Positions 43,751 to 55,828 of a DNA stretch of 64,000 nt are shown piece by piece (the first letter of the stretch is position 1; each line of letters opens with the position of its first letter). The DNA is taken from assembly GCF_024582835.1 (NCBI RefSeq), contig NZ_CP102096.1, forward strand, positions 2,356,001 through 2,420,000, written 5' to 3'. The notes beneath the pieces were generated by a model. That model did no database searches and had not been told where the DNA came from. It saw only the letters and a program-made list of their open reading frames with translations. Made by a program: the position numbers and the translations under genes. Source of the stretch: Vibrio japonicus (GTDB lineage Bacteria > Pseudomonadota > Gammaproteobacteria > Enterobacterales > Vibrionaceae).

Positions 43751-46081
43751 ATGTCACCTTTTTCCCGCACCTTGTTAACAACTTCAATCAGTGCTGCTCT
43801 TTTTGTGCCTCAGACTCAAGCAGAAGCTATGTTAGACGATAGTGTGCAGGAACTGCCCGCTATAGATCAATGTTTGATCGACGAACAAGAGCCAGAAGAT
43901 TCGAATCAACAGCCCGTCACAGTCGAAGCAGACACTCTAGAAGCAATTAGAGGTGACAAAGCCACGTACAGCGGAAACGTTGTCGTTGTTCAGGGTAAAA
44001 AACGTATGCAGGCGGATCAAGTCACTCTGCACGAAAATGAAAACATTATCGTCGCCGAAGGCAATGTTGCATTTAGTGACGGTCAGCTAAAAACCGTATC
44101 CGATAAAGCGACGAATAATCTAAATACGGATGAAGTGACGTTAGAAAACACAAAATATGAGTTTTTGTGTGAAGCTGGGCGAGGAAATGCCGTCTACGTA
44201 TCAAAAACAGGTAAAGCGGTGTATGAAATTGAAGATGGTAGCATCACATCGTGTCCTGAAGGCGACAACTCTTGGCGTTTGCGTGCGTCAAGTATAGAAG
44301 TTGACCAAGATGATGAAGAGGCAACTTTCTACAACCCTAGATTTGAAATCGTTAACGTACCTATTTTCTATTTACCGTTTCTAACTGTACCCATTGGCGA
44401 TACTCGTAAAACGGGTTTTCTTTACCCGTCGGTGTCATATGGCTCTAGCGATGGTTTTGAACTTTCGGTTCCAATTTATTGGAACCTCGCGCCAAATTAT
44501 GATTTGGAAACAACCGTTCAGTACATGGAAAAGCGTGGTACTCAACTCAACAATAAATTCCGCTACCTAACAAATTTCGGCGTAGGCAGCATCGACGTAG
44601 AATACTTACCTGACGATAAAAAATACACTGAGGAAGGCAACCGTTGGGGTTTTCAATACCAGCATGACGGTATCTTTCATGAAGCATGGAAGTTTCACAT
44701 TGAATACTCAAAAGTCAGCGACATTAACTATTTCGTCGATATGGACTCTGGCATAGGCAGCCGCGAAGACGGCCAGTTGATACAGGAAGGTAGTGTCCAG
44801 TACCGTAGCGAACACTGGGATGCCACTCTACTAACGCGTGACTTCCAAATTCTTACAGAAAGCGGCAATTTGCCTTACCGCATTATGCCTCAGTTAGAAA
44901 TGAACTATTACGCGCCAGAGCTCATGGATGTGTGGGATTTTGATGTCATCAGCCACGTCACGCAGTTTGATACAGATGCCGACGGCAAACCTTCCGCCAC
45001 TCGTGTTCACGTAGAACCAGGTATCACTTTACCAATTGGAACGACATGGGGATCCTGGACAACTGAAGCTCGCCTATTGGGTACTTACTATCAACAAGAC
45101 CTTGATGGTGTGAATAATCCTGAGCTAGAAGAAACCGTCACTCGTGTTATTCCTGAATTTAGAACAACGGCTGGCATTATCTTAGAGCGCGATACCACGG
45201 TTTTAGATGACTATACGCAGACATTAGAACCTAAAGTACAGTACCTTTACATTCCAGAAAAAGACCAGAGTAACATCGCGCACTATGATACTACTCTGCT
45301 TCAAGGCGATTACTACGGCCTGTTCCGCAGCCGAGCATACAGCGGCGTTGATAGAATACAAAGTGCTAACCAAATGAGTTATGGTGCAAGTACGCGCTTC
45401 TTTGATAATAACTACAAAGAACGCCTTAACTTATCATTTGGCCAAATTGTTTACTTAGACTCGGACAAACGCACAAATACAACCAATGATAGCCTTTCCC
45501 GCCTCTCAGCTTGGGCGATAGAAATGGACTTTAACTATGATGACCACACGTTCTATCATGGTGGTATTCAGTATGACGTTGACACTAGTGACATTCAATT
45601 AGCCAACAGCACGCTCGAGTACCGCTTTAGTAAAGGTTATATCCAAGGGAACTACCGCTATGTTACTCGTGAGTATCTGGAAGATACGTTGGGTGACAGC
45701 TTGGGTTCACTAGATGCAATTACCAAAGATGGGATCTCTCAAGCGGGCTTACTCGGAAGCTATACCATCAATCGCAACTGGAACACTAGTGCTCAATACT
45801 TCCATGACTTAACCACAGACCAAGCGTTAGAGTGGATGGCGAGAATCAACTACCTTGACGACTGTTGGTATATAGGGTTCGCGTTCAGCAAACAACTAAG
45901 AAGCTGGGAACCTTACTTTGCCAGCTACCCAGATGCGACACCTGAGTATGAAAACAACTTTACTATCAACTTCGGTATTGTTGGATTTGGTACCAATATA
46001 GGTGCGGGTACTAATATGACCGAAATGGGCGGTGCAGGAAACTCCTTGGGCTATGGTCGTCCATTCTTCTTGAACAACTAA
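43751..46081 (+). CDS. lptD: LPS-assembly protein LptD
   Basis: Outer-membrane beta-barrel that, with LptE, inserts lipopolysaccharide into the outer leaflet. Signal peptide to about residue 25, then an OstA/LptA-like periplasmic domain ([20 protein letters not shown]) with Cys residues in the disulfide-forming positions, then a long barrel ending at the C-terminus. 776 aa is normal. First gene of lptD-surA-pdxA-rsmA-apaG-apaH. In E. coli this gene has a sigma-E promoter. Confidence 0.96.
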   Translation: MSPFSRTLLTTSISAALFVPQTQAEAMLDDSVQELPAIDQCLIDEQEPEDSNQQPVTVEADTLEAIRGDKATYSGNVVVVQGKKRMQADQVTLHENENIIVAEGNVAFSDGQLKTVSDKATNNLNTDEVTLENTKYEFLCEAGRGNAVYVSKTGKAVYEIEDGSITSCPEGDNSWRLRASSIEVDQDDEEATFYNPRFEIVNVPIFYLPFLTVPIGDTRKTGFLYPSVSYGSSDGFELSVPIYWNLAPNYDLETTVQYMEKRGTQLNNKFRYLTNFGVGSIDVEYLPDDKKYTEEGNRWGFQYQHDGIFHEAWKFHIEYSKVSDINYFVDMDSGIGSREDGQLIQEGSVQYRSEHWDATLLTRDFQILTESGNLPYRIMPQLEMNYYAPELMDVWDFDVISHVTQFDTDADGKPSATRVHVEPGITLPIGTTWGSWTTEARLLGTYYQQDLDGVNNPELEETVTRVIPEFRTTAGIILERDTTVLDDYTQTLEPKVQYLYIPEKDQSNIAHYDTTLLQGDYYGLFRSRAYSGVDRIQSANQMSYGASTRFFDNNYKERLNLSFGQIVYLDSDKRTNTTNDSLSRLSAWAIEMDFNYDDHTFYHGGIQYDVDTSDIQLANSTLEYRFSKGYIQGNYRYVTREYLEDTLGDSLGSLDAITKDGISQAGLLGSYTINRNWNTSAQYFHDLTTDQALEWMARINYLDDCWYIGFAFSKQLRSWEPYFASYPDATPEYENNFTINFGIVGFGTNIGAGTNMTEMGGAGNSLGYGRPFFLNN

Positions 46082-46134
46082 TTTCCCCGCTTGCTGTCTA
46101 ACTGCAGCAAGCGAATAAATGGATAGGAATACGA

Positions 46135-47430
46135 ATGAAATTTTGGAAACAGTCGCTGTTAGCACTGGTAGTAATCGGTCAGGTAAACTTGGTAAATGCA
46201 GCGCCAACCGAATTAGATAAGATTACGGTCATTGTAAACGGTGGTGTTATCTTAGAGAGCGATGTCGATACATCAATCAAATCTTTAAAAGCCAACGCGA
46301 ACCAGAGTGGACAGGCTTTGCCTTCACAAGAAGTATTGCGCCAGCAAGTGACTGAAAAGCTGATTATTGATACCTTGCAACAACAAGAAGCTGAGCGTAT
46401 CGGTGTTCGAATTGATGACAATAGACTCAATCAAACTATCGAAGAGATCGCGCACAATAACAACCAAACCGTTGAGCAACTCACGGCTTCGTTGGCAGAG
46501 CAAGGCCTGACCTATTCTGAGTTTCGTGAACAAATTCGCAAAGAGATTGCCGCTAGTGAAGCTCGCAATGCTTTAGTTCGTCGCCGTATTAATATTCTTC
46601 CAGCAGAAGTGGATAACTTAGCGAGCATTCTTGCTAAAGAAACCAATGCCACTGTGCAATACAAAATCGGCCACATTCAGCTTAGATTGAATGACGGTGA
46701 CGAGCCACAGGAAATCAAAGCAAAAGCGCAAGAGATTGTTAACAAACTGAACGCAGGCTCTGATTTCAGCACGATGGCGTACACCTACTCGAAAGGTCCT
46801 AAAGCACTGCAAGGTGGTGATTGGGGTTGGATGCGAAAAGAAGAAATGCCGACCATCTTCGCAGATCAAATCAATCTAGAAAACAAAGGCAGTATTATTG
46901 GTCCATTCCGCAGCGGTGTAGGCTTCCACATCTTAAAAGTTGAAGATGTAAAAGGCCTCGAAACCGTTGCTGTTACAGAGATCAATGCGCGTCATATCCT
47001 AATTCGATCTACGGTAATTCTGAGTGACGAAGGGGTACAGAAAGAACTCAACGAAATCACTCGACGCATTCGTGCTGGTGAAGCAACCTTTGGAGAGATG
47101 GCAAAACAATACAGCCAAGATCCGGGTTCTGCGGCACAAAATGGTGAGCTAGGCTATCAAACCTCTGAGATTTATGTTCCTGAGTTTAAGCACCAAGTAG
47201 ATACGCTAGCCGTTGGTAAAATCAGCAAACCGTTCAAAACGGTTCACGGTTGGCATATCGTAGAAGTGCTGGACCGTCGTCAGGTCGATCGCACAGATTC
47301 AGCGCTCAAGAATAAAGCTTACCGAATTTTATTTAACCGGAAGTTTAATGAAGAAACCAGCGCATGGCTGCAAGAATTACGTGCAAGTGCCTTTATTGAA
47401 GTCGTTAAGGATAGCGAAAATGACGGTTAA
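46135..47430 (+). CDS. surA: Periplasmic peptidyl-prolyl isomerase / chaperone SurA
   Basis: Main periplasmic chaperone for outer-membrane barrels such as LptD. Signal peptide ([17 protein letters not shown]), N-terminal chaperone domain, two parvulin domains (about 170-270 and 280-380; [11 protein letters not shown] and [10 protein letters not shown] start them) and a C-terminal helix. 431 aa. Overlaps pdxA by 11 bases. Confidence 0.96.
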   Translation: MKFWKQSLLALVVIGQVNLVNAAPTELDKITVIVNGGVILESDVDTSIKSLKANANQSGQALPSQEVLRQQVTEKLIIDTLQQQEAERIGVRIDDNRLNQTIEEIAHNNNQTVEQLTASLAEQGLTYSEFREQIRKEIAASEARNALVRRRINILPAEVDNLASILAKETNATVQYKIGHIQLRLNDGDEPQEIKAKAQEIVNKLNAGSDFSTMAYTYSKGPKALQGGDWGWMRKEEMPTIFADQINLENKGSIIGPFRSGVGFHILKVEDVKGLETVAVTEINARHILIRSTVILSDEGVQKELNEITRRIRAGEATFGEMAKQYSQDPGSAAQNGELGYQTSEIYVPEFKHQVDTLAVGKISKPFKTVHGWHIVEVLDRRQVDRTDSALKNKAYRILFNRKFNEETSAWLQELRASAFIEVVKDSENDG

Positions 47431-48412
47431 ACGAATTATCGTAACAGCAGGTGAGCCTGCTGGCATCGGCCCGGATCTAGTCTTAGCTCTATCTAAAGAC
47501 AACTGGGCGCACCAAATTGTTGTTTGTGCTGATAAACACATGCTTCAAGAGCGGGCGAATCAGCTGAATATCGAAGTGAATTTGATTGACTACGACGCTG
47601 CATCAAAAGCAGTATCTCAGCAAGCAGGTTCACTTATTGTTGAGCACATCCCACTCGCGGAACAAACGGTCGCAGGCACCCTTAACGAAGCCAATGGCCA
47701 TTACGTGTTAAAAACACTAGAAAGAGCCGCATTGGGCTGTATGAATGGTGAATTTGATGCTATTGTCACCGGCCCCGTGCACAAAGGGGTGATTAACCGC
47801 GCCGGCGTAGCCTTTAGTGGCCACACTGAATTTTTCGCGGAAAAGTCACATACCCCATTAGTTGTGATGATGCTGGCGACCGAAGGACTGCGAGTCGCAT
47901 TAGTCACCACTCATATTCCTCTGTCATGTGTATCGAAAGCGGTAACAGCGGAAAGACTGGAAAAAATCATCCATATCCTAAACAAAGATTTAGTGGAAAA
48001 ATTTGCTATTCCGTCGCCTAAGATTTATGTGTGTGGGCTAAACCCGCATGCAGGTGAAGATGGCTGCCTTGGTACTGAGGAAATTGAGACCATCACACCG
48101 ACACTTGAAACATTGCGACAGCGTGATGGCATTGATTTGATAGGGCCACTTCCGGCCGACACTATCTTCAATGAAAAATACCTTCAGGAAGCTGACGCTG
48201 TACTAGGGATGTACCACGATCAAGTGCTCCCTGTATTAAAATACAAAGGCTTTGGCCGTTCAGTGAACATCACTTTAGGCTTACCTTTTATCAGGACTTC
48301 CGTTGATCACGGAACCGCATTAGACCTTGCAGGGACAGGTAGTGCGGACACAGGAAGTTTTAGAACTGCTCTCGCACACGCGATTGAGCTAGTTGAAAAG
48401 AAAACCAGTTAA
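47420..48412 (+). CDS. pdxA: 4-hydroxythreonine-4-phosphate dehydrogenase
   Basis: NAD-dependent oxidation of 4-phosphohydroxy-threonine in pyridoxal phosphate synthesis. [16 protein letters not shown] at the N-terminus, GHTEFFAE with a metal-binding His, and [16 protein letters not shown]. The ATG at 47420 ([15 protein letters not shown]) gives 330 aa as in homologues and overlaps the end of surA. Confidence 0.96.
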   Translation: MTVKRIIVTAGEPAGIGPDLVLALSKDNWAHQIVVCADKHMLQERANQLNIEVNLIDYDAASKAVSQQAGSLIVEHIPLAEQTVAGTLNEANGHYVLKTLERAALGCMNGEFDAIVTGPVHKGVINRAGVAFSGHTEFFAEKSHTPLVVMMLATEGLRVALVTTHIPLSCVSKAVTAERLEKIIHILNKDLVEKFAIPSPKIYVCGLNPHAGEDGCLGTEEIETITPTLETLRQRDGIDLIGPLPADTIFNEKYLQEADAVLGMYHDQVLPVLKYKGFGRSVNITLGLPFIRTSVDHGTALDLAGTGSADTGSFRTALAHAIELVEKKTS

Positions 48413-48424
48413 CTTGAGAAAATT

Positions 48425-49231
48425 ATGAGAAATGATGTCCATCTAGGGCACAAGGCGAGAAAGCGCTTTGGTCAAAACTTCTTAAATGACCCGTATATTA
48501 TCGACGGTATTGTCTCTGCAATTAACCCTAGACCTGGTCAAAACCTAGTTGAGATCGGTCCTGGTCTTGGTGCGATCACAGAGCCTGTTGGACGCGAAGT
48601 CGATAAATTTACCGTTATCGAACTGGACCGCGATTTGGCTGAACGCTTACGCACCCACCCAGAGCTAGCGGATAAGCTAACCATCCACGAAGGCGATGCT
48701 ATGCGCTTCGACTTCACACAACTTGTTAAGCCAAATAACAAGCTACGTATCTTCGGTAACTTACCATACAACATCTCTACTCCATTGATGTTCCACTTAT
48801 TCGAGTATCATAAAGACATTCAAGATATGCACTTTATGCTGCAAAAAGAAGTGGTTAACCGCCTAGCTGCGGGGCCTGGTTCCAAAGCGTATGGTCGTCT
48901 GACGGTTATGGCTCAATACTATTGTAAAGTTGTGCCTGTTTTAGAAGTGCCACCAACTGCTTTCGTACCACCACCAAAAGTGGATTCAGCCGTTGTTCGC
49001 TTGGTTCCTTACGAAGTACTTCCGCACCCTGCAACTAGCCTACAATGGCTAGAACGTGTATGCCGTGAAGGTTTCAACCAACGTCGTAAAACCGTTCGAA
49101 ACTGCTACAAAGCACTGGTTAACGCAGAGACGCTTGAAGAGCTTGGAATTAATCCATCTATGCGACCAGAGAACCTAACACTGGAGCAATTTGTGGGCCT
49201 AGCAAACTGGCTAGACGCAAATCACAAATAA
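48425..49231 (+). CDS. rsmA: 16S rRNA (A1518/A1519-N6,N6)-dimethyltransferase
   Basis: KsgA dimethylates two adenosines near the 3' end of 16S rRNA late in 30S assembly. AdoMet-binding [15 protein letters not shown], catalytic NLPYNIST, and the C-terminal QRRKTVRNC. 268 aa. Follows pdxA by 12 bases and is followed by a terminator that still leaves apaG-apaH close behind. Confidence 0.97.
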   Translation: MRNDVHLGHKARKRFGQNFLNDPYIIDGIVSAINPRPGQNLVEIGPGLGAITEPVGREVDKFTVIELDRDLAERLRTHPELADKLTIHEGDAMRFDFTQLVKPNNKLRIFGNLPYNISTPLMFHLFEYHKDIQDMHFMLQKEVVNRLAAGPGSKAYGRLTVMAQYYCKVVPVLEVPPTAFVPPPKVDSAVVRLVPYEVLPHPATSLQWLERVCREGFNQRRKTVRNCYKALVNAETLEELGINPSMRPENLTLEQFVGLANWLDANHK

Positions 49232-49244
49232 TCTTCATATACTT

Positions 49245-49279
49245 AGAGTTGTAAGCAAATGGCCTACAACTCTTTTTTT
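49245..49279 (+). terminator. Terminator after rsmA
   Basis: Stem AGAGTTGTA / TACAACTCT with an 11-base loop and a run of seven T. It separates rsmA from apaG, so apaGH may need read-through or its own promoter. Confidence 0.8.
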
Positions 49280-49299
49280 GGCTTTACGCAGGAGTTTAA

Positions 49300-49677
49300 A
49301 TGGAAGCTACGCCTTGTATAAAAGTCCAAGTTCATACCAGATACATTCCCGAGCAATCGCAACCGGAAGCAAAACGCTATGTATTTGCCTATATCATCAC
49401 GATTAAAAACCTCAGCTCTCAAACCGTTCAACTTATTGGTCGTCGCTGGCTCATTACTGATGCTAATGGGAAACAAATGACCGTAGAAGGTGATGGTGTC
49501 GTTGGTCAACAACCGTTTATTACGGCGAATGACGAATATACCTACAACAGTGGAACTGCGCTGGAGACCCCTGTCGGTGTCATGCAGGGTCAATATGTTA
49601 TGCTGGATGAGAGAGGTCAGGAGTTCTTTACTGAAATTGAGCCCTTTCGTCTTGCTCTACCAAATATTCTTAACTAA
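49300..49677 (+). CDS. apaG: ApaG protein (Co2+/Mg2+ efflux-related)
   Basis: 125 aa DUF525 protein with an immunoglobulin-like beta fold: [30 protein letters not shown] and GVVGQQPFI are the family's conserved parts. Role in cobalt resistance is reported for enteric homologues; the biochemistry is unclear. Next gene is apaH. Confidence 0.94.
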   Translation: MEATPCIKVQVHTRYIPEQSQPEAKRYVFAYIITIKNLSSQTVQLIGRRWLITDANGKQMTVEGDGVVGQQPFITANDEYTYNSGTALETPVGVMQGQYVMLDERGQEFFTEIEPFRLALPNILN

Positions 49678-49696
49678 TTAAAATTTGGATAAATTT

Positions 49697-50500
49697 GTGT
49701 CCACATACATCGTTGGTGACATCCAGGGCTGCTTTGACGAATTACAGCAGCTTCTTGAACAAGTTCACTTCGACCCTAAGCAAGATACGCTTTGGATAGC
49801 TGGAGATCTTGTCGCACGTGGTCCGAAATCTCTTGAGACACTTCGCTTTGTAAAATCTCTTGGAAGCTGTGCAAAAGTGGTTTTAGGTAATCACGACCTG
49901 CATTTATTAGCTGTCTCTCTTGGTGTCCACAAATTAAAAAACAAAGACAAAACCGCTCCAATTTTTACCGCTGATGATAAAGAACACCTGTTAGCTTGGC
50001 TGAGAAAACAACCGCTGCTTGCGGAACATGATGAGTTTGTCGTATGTCATGCAGGAATTTCTCCATTGTGGACGCTAGAACAAGCCAGAGCCAACGCGAG
50101 AGAAGTTGAAACGATTCTTAAAAGTGATGACTGGGCTTGGCTGATCGAAAACATGTACAGCAATCAGCCTGATCTTTGGAGCGATTCGCTTAAAGGTTTA
50201 GATCGTTACCGCTACATTATTAACGCTTATACAAGAATGCGCTTTTGTTTTACTGACGGCCGTCTGGATATGGAGTGCAAACTATCCCCAGAGGAGGTTG
50301 TTGAGGAAGGCTTAATTCCTTGGTTCCAACTGAAAGACCGAGTAACAATAGATAAAACCATTCTATTTGGACATTGGGCTGCATTAGAAGGTTATATAGG
50401 TGGCGATGTTATCGGCTTAGATACAGGCTGTGTGTGGGGTGGGAACTTAACCATGTTGAGGTGGGAAGATAAAAAATTCTTCACTCAACAAGCAATGTAA
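49697..50500 (+). CDS. apaH: Diadenosine tetraphosphatase ApaH (symmetrical)
   Basis: Hydrolyses Ap4A to two ADP, lowering an alarmone-like dinucleotide and acting as a decapping enzyme. Metallophosphatase motifs GDIQGCFDEL, GDLVARGP, LGNHD and CHAGI are in order. I chose the GTG at 49697 (MSTYIVGDIQGC), which matches E. coli; a TTG four codons upstream has no ribosome-binding site. 267 aa. Confidence 0.93.
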   Translation: MSTYIVGDIQGCFDELQQLLEQVHFDPKQDTLWIAGDLVARGPKSLETLRFVKSLGSCAKVVLGNHDLHLLAVSLGVHKLKNKDKTAPIFTADDKEHLLAWLRKQPLLAEHDEFVVCHAGISPLWTLEQARANAREVETILKSDDWAWLIENMYSNQPDLWSDSLKGLDRYRYIINAYTRMRFCFTDGRLDMECKLSPEEVVEEGLIPWFQLKDRVTIDKTILFGHWAALEGYIGGDVIGLDTGCVWGGNLTMLRWEDKKFFTQQAM

Positions 50501-50516
50501 ACCCATTTTTCACAAC

Positions 50517-50545
50517 AAGGGCCAGCATAAAAACTGGCCCTTGTG
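50517..50545. terminator. Terminator between apaH and folA
   Basis: Stem AAGGGCCAG / CTGGCCCTT with an 8-base loop between the two converging genes; T-rich on the plus side (TTGTGT) and A-rich to the left. Confidence 0.7.
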
Positions 50546-50568
50546 TCACTCAAAAGCAATGTACGGGA

Positions 50569-51048
50569 TTATTTCTCTAATACCACAAAACGCATGTCAT
50601 ACGCGTTTTTCTCATCAGCTTGATAATTCTCTGAATATGTTTCTTTAAATTCGCTGCTCCATACTGGGAACTGAGTATCACCGTCAACGTTCGCTTCAAT
50701 GTGCGTGATGTACAGTTTATCCGCTTTGCCTAAGCACGCCTCATAAATCGTACCACCACCAATGATCATGATCTCTTCAGCCTCTCCCGCCGTTTGGATC
50801 GCTTCATCAATGGAAGTTACTGTCGTCACGCCATCAATCACCAAGTTTGAGTCTCGGCTAATCACAATGTTTTGACGGCCAGGCAAAGGGCGGCCAATAG
50901 ACTCATACGTTTTACGCCCCATCACAACAGGCTTCCCCATAGTGCAGCGTTTAAACCAAGCAAAGTCTGCAGGTAAATGCCAAGGCATCTGGTTGTCTTT
51001 ACCTATAATTCTGTCTTGTGCCATCGCGGCGATCATACTAATGATCAT
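50569..51048 (-). CDS. folA: Dihydrofolate reductase
   Basis: NADPH-dependent reduction of dihydrofolate, target of trimethoprim. MIISMIAAMAQDRIIGKDNQMPWHLPADFAWF starts residue 1-32, with the substrate-binding Asp in the PADF region, then GRKTYESIGRPLPGR. The ATG at 51048 has AGGAG upstream; the frame is open 33 bases further. 159 aa. Confidence 0.96.
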   Translation of the reverse strand: MIISMIAAMAQDRIIGKDNQMPWHLPADFAWFKRCTMGKPVVMGRKTYESIGRPLPGRQNIVISRDSNLVIDGVTTVTSIDEAIQTAGEAEEIMIIGGGTIYEACLGKADKLYITHIEANVDGDTQFPVWSSEFKETYSENYQADEKNAYDMRFVVLEK

Positions 51049-51073
51049 TCCTTTACTCCTAAGGGCTATTACC

Positions 51074-51547
51074 TTAAACAATGGGTTTTCGGCGATAGAA
51101 TAACAATCCTGGCATCGCTAGGCCAACTGCTAATCCTGCGATGATGAACATCGCTTTCAAGAAGTTTTCCATCAGCATTGCAACGAGGTCTGGGCTGTAG
51201 CCTCTGTGATTTAACTCCACCAACGCGATCATCGCTTTAAACGCAAACACGCCTGGAACCATTGGTATCAATGCAGCAACCGTAAACACTTTAGGATGAG
51301 CAAGAAATCGGTGTGACCAATGAATCCCGACCATACTGACGATCATGGCAGCAAAGAAAGTCGCCCACTCTATCGGAATGCCAAAGTGCATCATCAAATA
51401 GCGAGCTCCATGCCCTATCGCTCCTCCTAACGCACAATACAACAGTGCTTTTTGAGGTACGTTAAACACAAGAGCGAAACCAACGGCTGGGATCGCGGCA
51501 AAGATCATATCATTCAGCAAACCTAGCCATAGATCTAAACTCATCAT
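51074..51547 (-). CDS. yjjB: ThrE-type exporter, small subunit (YjjB-like, DUF3815)
   Basis: 157 aa with four to five membrane helices (IPAVGFALVFNVPQKALLYCALGGAIGHGARYL within them). In E. coli, YjjB with YjjP exports succinate; in actinobacteria both halves are fused as the Thr/Ser exporter ThrE. The ATG at 51547 has GGGG nine bases upstream and overlaps the yjjP stop; ATGs at 51556 and 51544 are alternatives. Confidence 0.87.
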   Translation of the reverse strand: MMSLDLWLGLLNDMIFAAIPAVGFALVFNVPQKALLYCALGGAIGHGARYLMMHFGIPIEWATFFAAMIVSMVGIHWSHRFLAHPKVFTVAALIPMVPGVFAFKAMIALVELNHRGYSPDLVAMLMENFLKAMFIIAGLAVGLAMPGLLFYRRKPIV

Positions 51548-52311
51548 AGTATCCATCCCCACACTCCGACTAAACTCATTGCGGCAACAATACCTAGGCA
51601 AGTCGCAAGTGTCAGTAAGCTCGCCATAACAAAGCGAGAAATCCCCATATTGACATACCCTTTTAGCATGTCAGCAACCGCATTGATCAAAGGAAATCCT
51701 GGAACCAGCATTAGTACGGACGAGGCCATTACGACAAATGGAGCATTCCCCAAATTGTAGATAACCGCTTGGGCTGATATGGCTGTAGTAACAAAAGCGG
51801 TTGCGGCGAAGTTCATCAGGGGATTAAAGTGACGATGAGCGATTTCTTGTCTCACTACCATGCCAACTGCGGAAGCAATAAAGGTCATACCAAAGACGGT
51901 CCAATTTCCTCCAGCTAGTCGACTGAAAGCCGCGCATGATAGGCCGATCATAAACACAACTAGCCAGCGGTTATAACGCTCCGGACTGATCTGGTTGAGT
52001 TTTTCCTTTGCCATAGAGTAATCAATAATGCCACGTTCCAGCATTATGCATATCCGTTGCACCTGAGTTACTACGCGCATATTGATTCCGCGGTCAGGGC
52101 AACGACGAGCTGTCGTTATACAATGTTCCTGATACACGGTCGTTACAACAATCGAGCTGGAAGATAGAGACACTTCTACTTCATCCATACCTGCGGCAAT
52201 ACCAAAGCGCCGCATCAAATCGCCAACTAAAGTGCTTTCCGCTCCGTGTGCCAATAACATTTGCCCTGCCTGAGCAATCAAGCGAGAAACCAGCCGTTGT
52301 TTAGAATCCAT
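51544..52311 (-). CDS. yjjP: ThrE-type exporter, large subunit (YjjP-like, DUF1212)
   Basis: 255 aa. A cytoplasmic N-terminal domain (AGQMLLAHGAESTLVGDLMRR; signature of the family) precedes five membrane helices. Overlaps the yjjB start, so the two subunits are made together. Export of succinate or Thr/Ser is inferred from homologues. Confidence 0.88.
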   Translation of the reverse strand: MDSKQRLVSRLIAQAGQMLLAHGAESTLVGDLMRRFGIAAGMDEVEVSLSSSSIVVTTVYQEHCITTARRCPDRGINMRVVTQVQRICIMLERGIIDYSMAKEKLNQISPERYNRWLVVFMIGLSCAAFSRLAGGNWTVFGMTFIASAVGMVVRQEIAHRHFNPLMNFAATAFVTTAISAQAVIYNLGNAPFVVMASSVLMLVPGFPLINAVADMLKGYVNMGISRFVMASLLTLATCLGIVAAMSLVGVWGWIL

Positions 52312-52451
52312 GATTCTGCTCTACTCCCTTAGAATCCATTTCAGTATCTACTCTACTGCAAGTTCAAACGACAAAGTTCACACTTGCCCTAAACCTTGCC
52401 AAGAAGCTGTATTGTTGCGGATTATCCATCACCGCAATTTGATATAGACAC

Positions 52452-52482
52452 AAAAAAGCCGCAATAAATAATTGCGGCTTAA
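52452..52482 (-). terminator. Terminator of cgtA
   Basis: Perfect 10-bp stem AAGCCGCAAT / ATTGCGGCTT with a 5-base loop; on the minus strand followed by TTTTTTG. Confidence 0.82.
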
Positions 52483-52496
52483 AATAACTTCAGGAA

Positions 52497-53675
<1,179 letters not shown>

Positions 53676-53887
53676 TTACTCCGCCCAATTGCTACTTACC
53701 ATAGCTGCGTTGCAAATATCATCTCACCACAAAAATGAGGGTGAATGACATAAATTCTAGCAGATCCCGCTTTCAGATCGATCACCTAAAACCTAAGATC
53801 GTCTGCTACCCAGGAACAAATATTGAGGGACTTTTTTCAAAGTGCCTTAGTATTGGTTCCATTCATGTTTGGCAAACTCGCCATAAA

Positions 53888-53919
53888 TAAAAAACCCCGC
53901 CGAATTGGCAGGGCTTTTG
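53888..53919 (-). terminator. Terminator of rplU-rpmA
   Basis: Stem AAAAGCCCTGCC / CGGCGGGGTTTT (one mismatch) with a T-run on the minus strand; lies between rpmA and cgtA, which implies a separate cgtA promoter in 53673-53887. Confidence 0.75.
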
Positions 53920-53957
53920 AATTCAGCTAGAAGCCTAAATTCTTAATCTCAACTAAA

Positions 53958-54215
53958 TTACTCAGCGTCGATGCTTACGAATTTACGATTCTTAGGACCT
54001 TTTGTCTCGAACTTAACTTTACCGTCAGTTAGAGCAAATAGAGTGTGGTCTTTACCTAGGCCAACGTTGTTACCAGCGTGGAACTTAGTACCGCGCTGAC
54101 GAACAATGATGTTACCTGCAAGAACAGACTCACCACCGAAACGCTTAACGCCTAGACGTTTGCTTTCTGAATCGCGGCCGTTACGAGTAGAACCACCAGC
54201 TTTTTTGTGTGCCAT
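53958..54215 (-). CDS. rpmA: 50S ribosomal protein L27
   Basis: 85 aa protein reaching the peptidyl-transferase centre. [20 protein letters not shown] is the canonical start, with the [20 protein letters not shown] segment ([10 protein letters not shown] here). 20 bases after rplU. Confidence 0.98.
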   Translation of the reverse strand: MAHKKAGGSTRNGRDSESKRLGVKRFGGESVLAGNIIVRQRGTKFHAGNNVGLGKDHTLFALTDGKVKFETKGPKNRKFVSIDAE

Positions 54216-54235
54216 TGTTAAACTCTCCTATTAGA

Positions 54236-54547
54236 TTAAGCGTTGATACCAGTGATCTTCACTTCAGTGAACCACTGACGGTGACCCTGTTGCTTACGAG
54301 AGTGCTTACGACGACGGAACTTAACGATTTTAACTTTATCGCCACGACCGTGTTGTACAACTTCAGCAACAATTTTGCCACCCTCTACTAGAGGAGCACC
54401 AACTTTAATGTCTTCACCTTTAGCAACAAGAAGAACTTTGTCAAATTCTACAGTTGCACCAGTTTCAACGTCTAATTTCTCTAAACGAAGAGTTTGACCT
54501 TCGCTTACACGGTGTTGTTTACCACCAGATTGGAAAACAGCGTACAT
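54236..54547 (-). CDS. rplU: 50S ribosomal protein L21
   Basis: 103 aa 23S rRNA-binding protein, with [18 protein letters not shown] and [15 protein letters not shown]. First of rplU-rpmA, divergent from ispB as in most Gammaproteobacteria. A hairpin in the leader overlaps the approach to the start codon. Confidence 0.98.
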   Translation of the reverse strand: MYAVFQSGGKQHRVSEGQTLRLEKLDVETGATVEFDKVLLVAKGEDIKVGAPLVEGGKIVAEVVQHGRGDKVKIVKFRRRKHSRKQQGHRQWFTEVKITGINA

Positions 54548-54564
54548 ATCTTACTCCGCTTTTT

Positions 54565-54592
54565 CCGCACAGCCTTTCATGAGGGTGTGCGC
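54565..54592 (-). promoter_or_regulatory. Hairpin in the rplU leader
   Basis: CGCACA and TGTGCG pair around a short loop, about 18 bases ahead of the rplU start codon. It may be a 5'-UTR element for autoregulation or mRNA stability; no family is claimed. Confidence 0.4.
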
Positions 54593-54803
54593 TAAACTAA
54601 TCATCAATAGGGCGCAGATTCTACAGAAGAGACGTCCCTATGACAAGCCATATTTTGAAAAAATTGGCGAAAAGCTAATCGCCAAAGAAAAGTGCGGCAA
54701 TCATGCCCTTTAACCATGTATTAATCAACGTTTTTTAGTGTATTATCCAACGATTAAAACAGATAAGAATACCTTATACGCTCTAACCTCAGCCGGATGT
54801 ACC

Positions 54804-55775
54804 ATGGATTTTAAAGCTATCCAAGCGCTTACTGCCGATGACATGGCAAAAGTGAATGAAACAATTCACGCACAATTAAACTCTGACGTATCTTTAATCA
54901 ACCAACTTGGGTTTTACATCATCAGTGGTGGTGGTAAACGCATACGTCCACTTTTGGCAGTGTTGTCTGCTCGTGCTTTAGGTTATCAAGGAAGTGCACA
55001 TACAACGGCGGCCGCTTTTATAGAATTCATCCACACAGCCACCCTGTTGCACGACGATGTGGTCGATGAATCAGACATGCGTCGTGGTAAAGCAACGGCA
55101 AATGCTGCATTCGGAAATGCGGCAAGCGTGCTTGTTGGTGACTTTATCTATACTCGCTCATTCCAAATGATGACCGAGCTAGGATCCATGAAGATCCTTA
55201 AGTTGATGAGTCACTCCGTTAACGTGATAGCAGAAGGTGAAGTTCAACAACTGATGAACTGCAACGATCCTGATACCACGGAAGAAAGCTACATGCAGGT
55301 TATCTATTCGAAGACCGCTCGCTTGTTTGAAGCGGCGACACAAATTGGTGCGATCCTAAACGATGCCCCAGCTGAAATAGAACTTGCCATGCAGAACTAC
55401 GGTAAATTCCTTGGTACCGCATTCCAGCTTATTGATGACGTGATGGACTACACATCCGATGGCGACGAAATGGGCAAAAACGTAGGTGATGACCTTGCAG
55501 AAGGCAAACCAACGCTGCCTCTACTTCACGCAATGCAGCATGGCACCCCAGAGCAAACGGCAATGATTCGCGAAGCGATAGAAAAAGCCAACGGCATGGA
55601 GAAGCTAAACGCTATTCTGGCCGCGATGGACGAAACGGGTTCTTTGGAATACACACGTCAAAAAGCCTATGATGAGGCAGATAAAGCGATTGCTGAACTC
55701 AGCGTTTTACCAGAATCTCCTTATAAAGAAGCACTGGTAACTCTGGCGCACATGGCCGTTCACCGCAGCAAATAG
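54804..55775 (+). CDS. ispB: Octaprenyl diphosphate synthase
   Basis: Makes the C40 side chain of ubiquinone and menaquinone from FPP and IPP. The two aspartate-rich motifs DDVVDESDMRRG and DDVMD are present, with GGGKRIRP for IPP binding. The ATG at 54804 (MDFKAIQALT) gives 323 aa; the upstream frame is open but reads non-coding. Confidence 0.96.
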   Translation: MDFKAIQALTADDMAKVNETIHAQLNSDVSLINQLGFYIISGGGKRIRPLLAVLSARALGYQGSAHTTAAAFIEFIHTATLLHDDVVDESDMRRGKATANAAFGNAASVLVGDFIYTRSFQMMTELGSMKILKLMSHSVNVIAEGEVQQLMNCNDPDTTEESYMQVIYSKTARLFEAATQIGAILNDAPAEIELAMQNYGKFLGTAFQLIDDVMDYTSDGDEMGKNVGDDLAEGKPTLPLLHAMQHGTPEQTAMIREAIEKANGMEKLNAILAAMDETGSLEYTRQKAYDEADKAIAELSVLPESPYKEALVTLAHMAVHRSK

Positions 55776-55797
55776 CTTTACAACGTTTATTAAAATG

Positions 55798-55828
55798 AAA
55801 AACGGGAACCTTATGGTTCCCGTTTTTC
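55798..55828 (+). terminator. Terminator of ispB
   Basis: Perfect stem AAAAACGGGAACC / GGTTCCCGTTTTT with a TTAT loop, symmetrical enough to act in both directions. Confidence 0.87.
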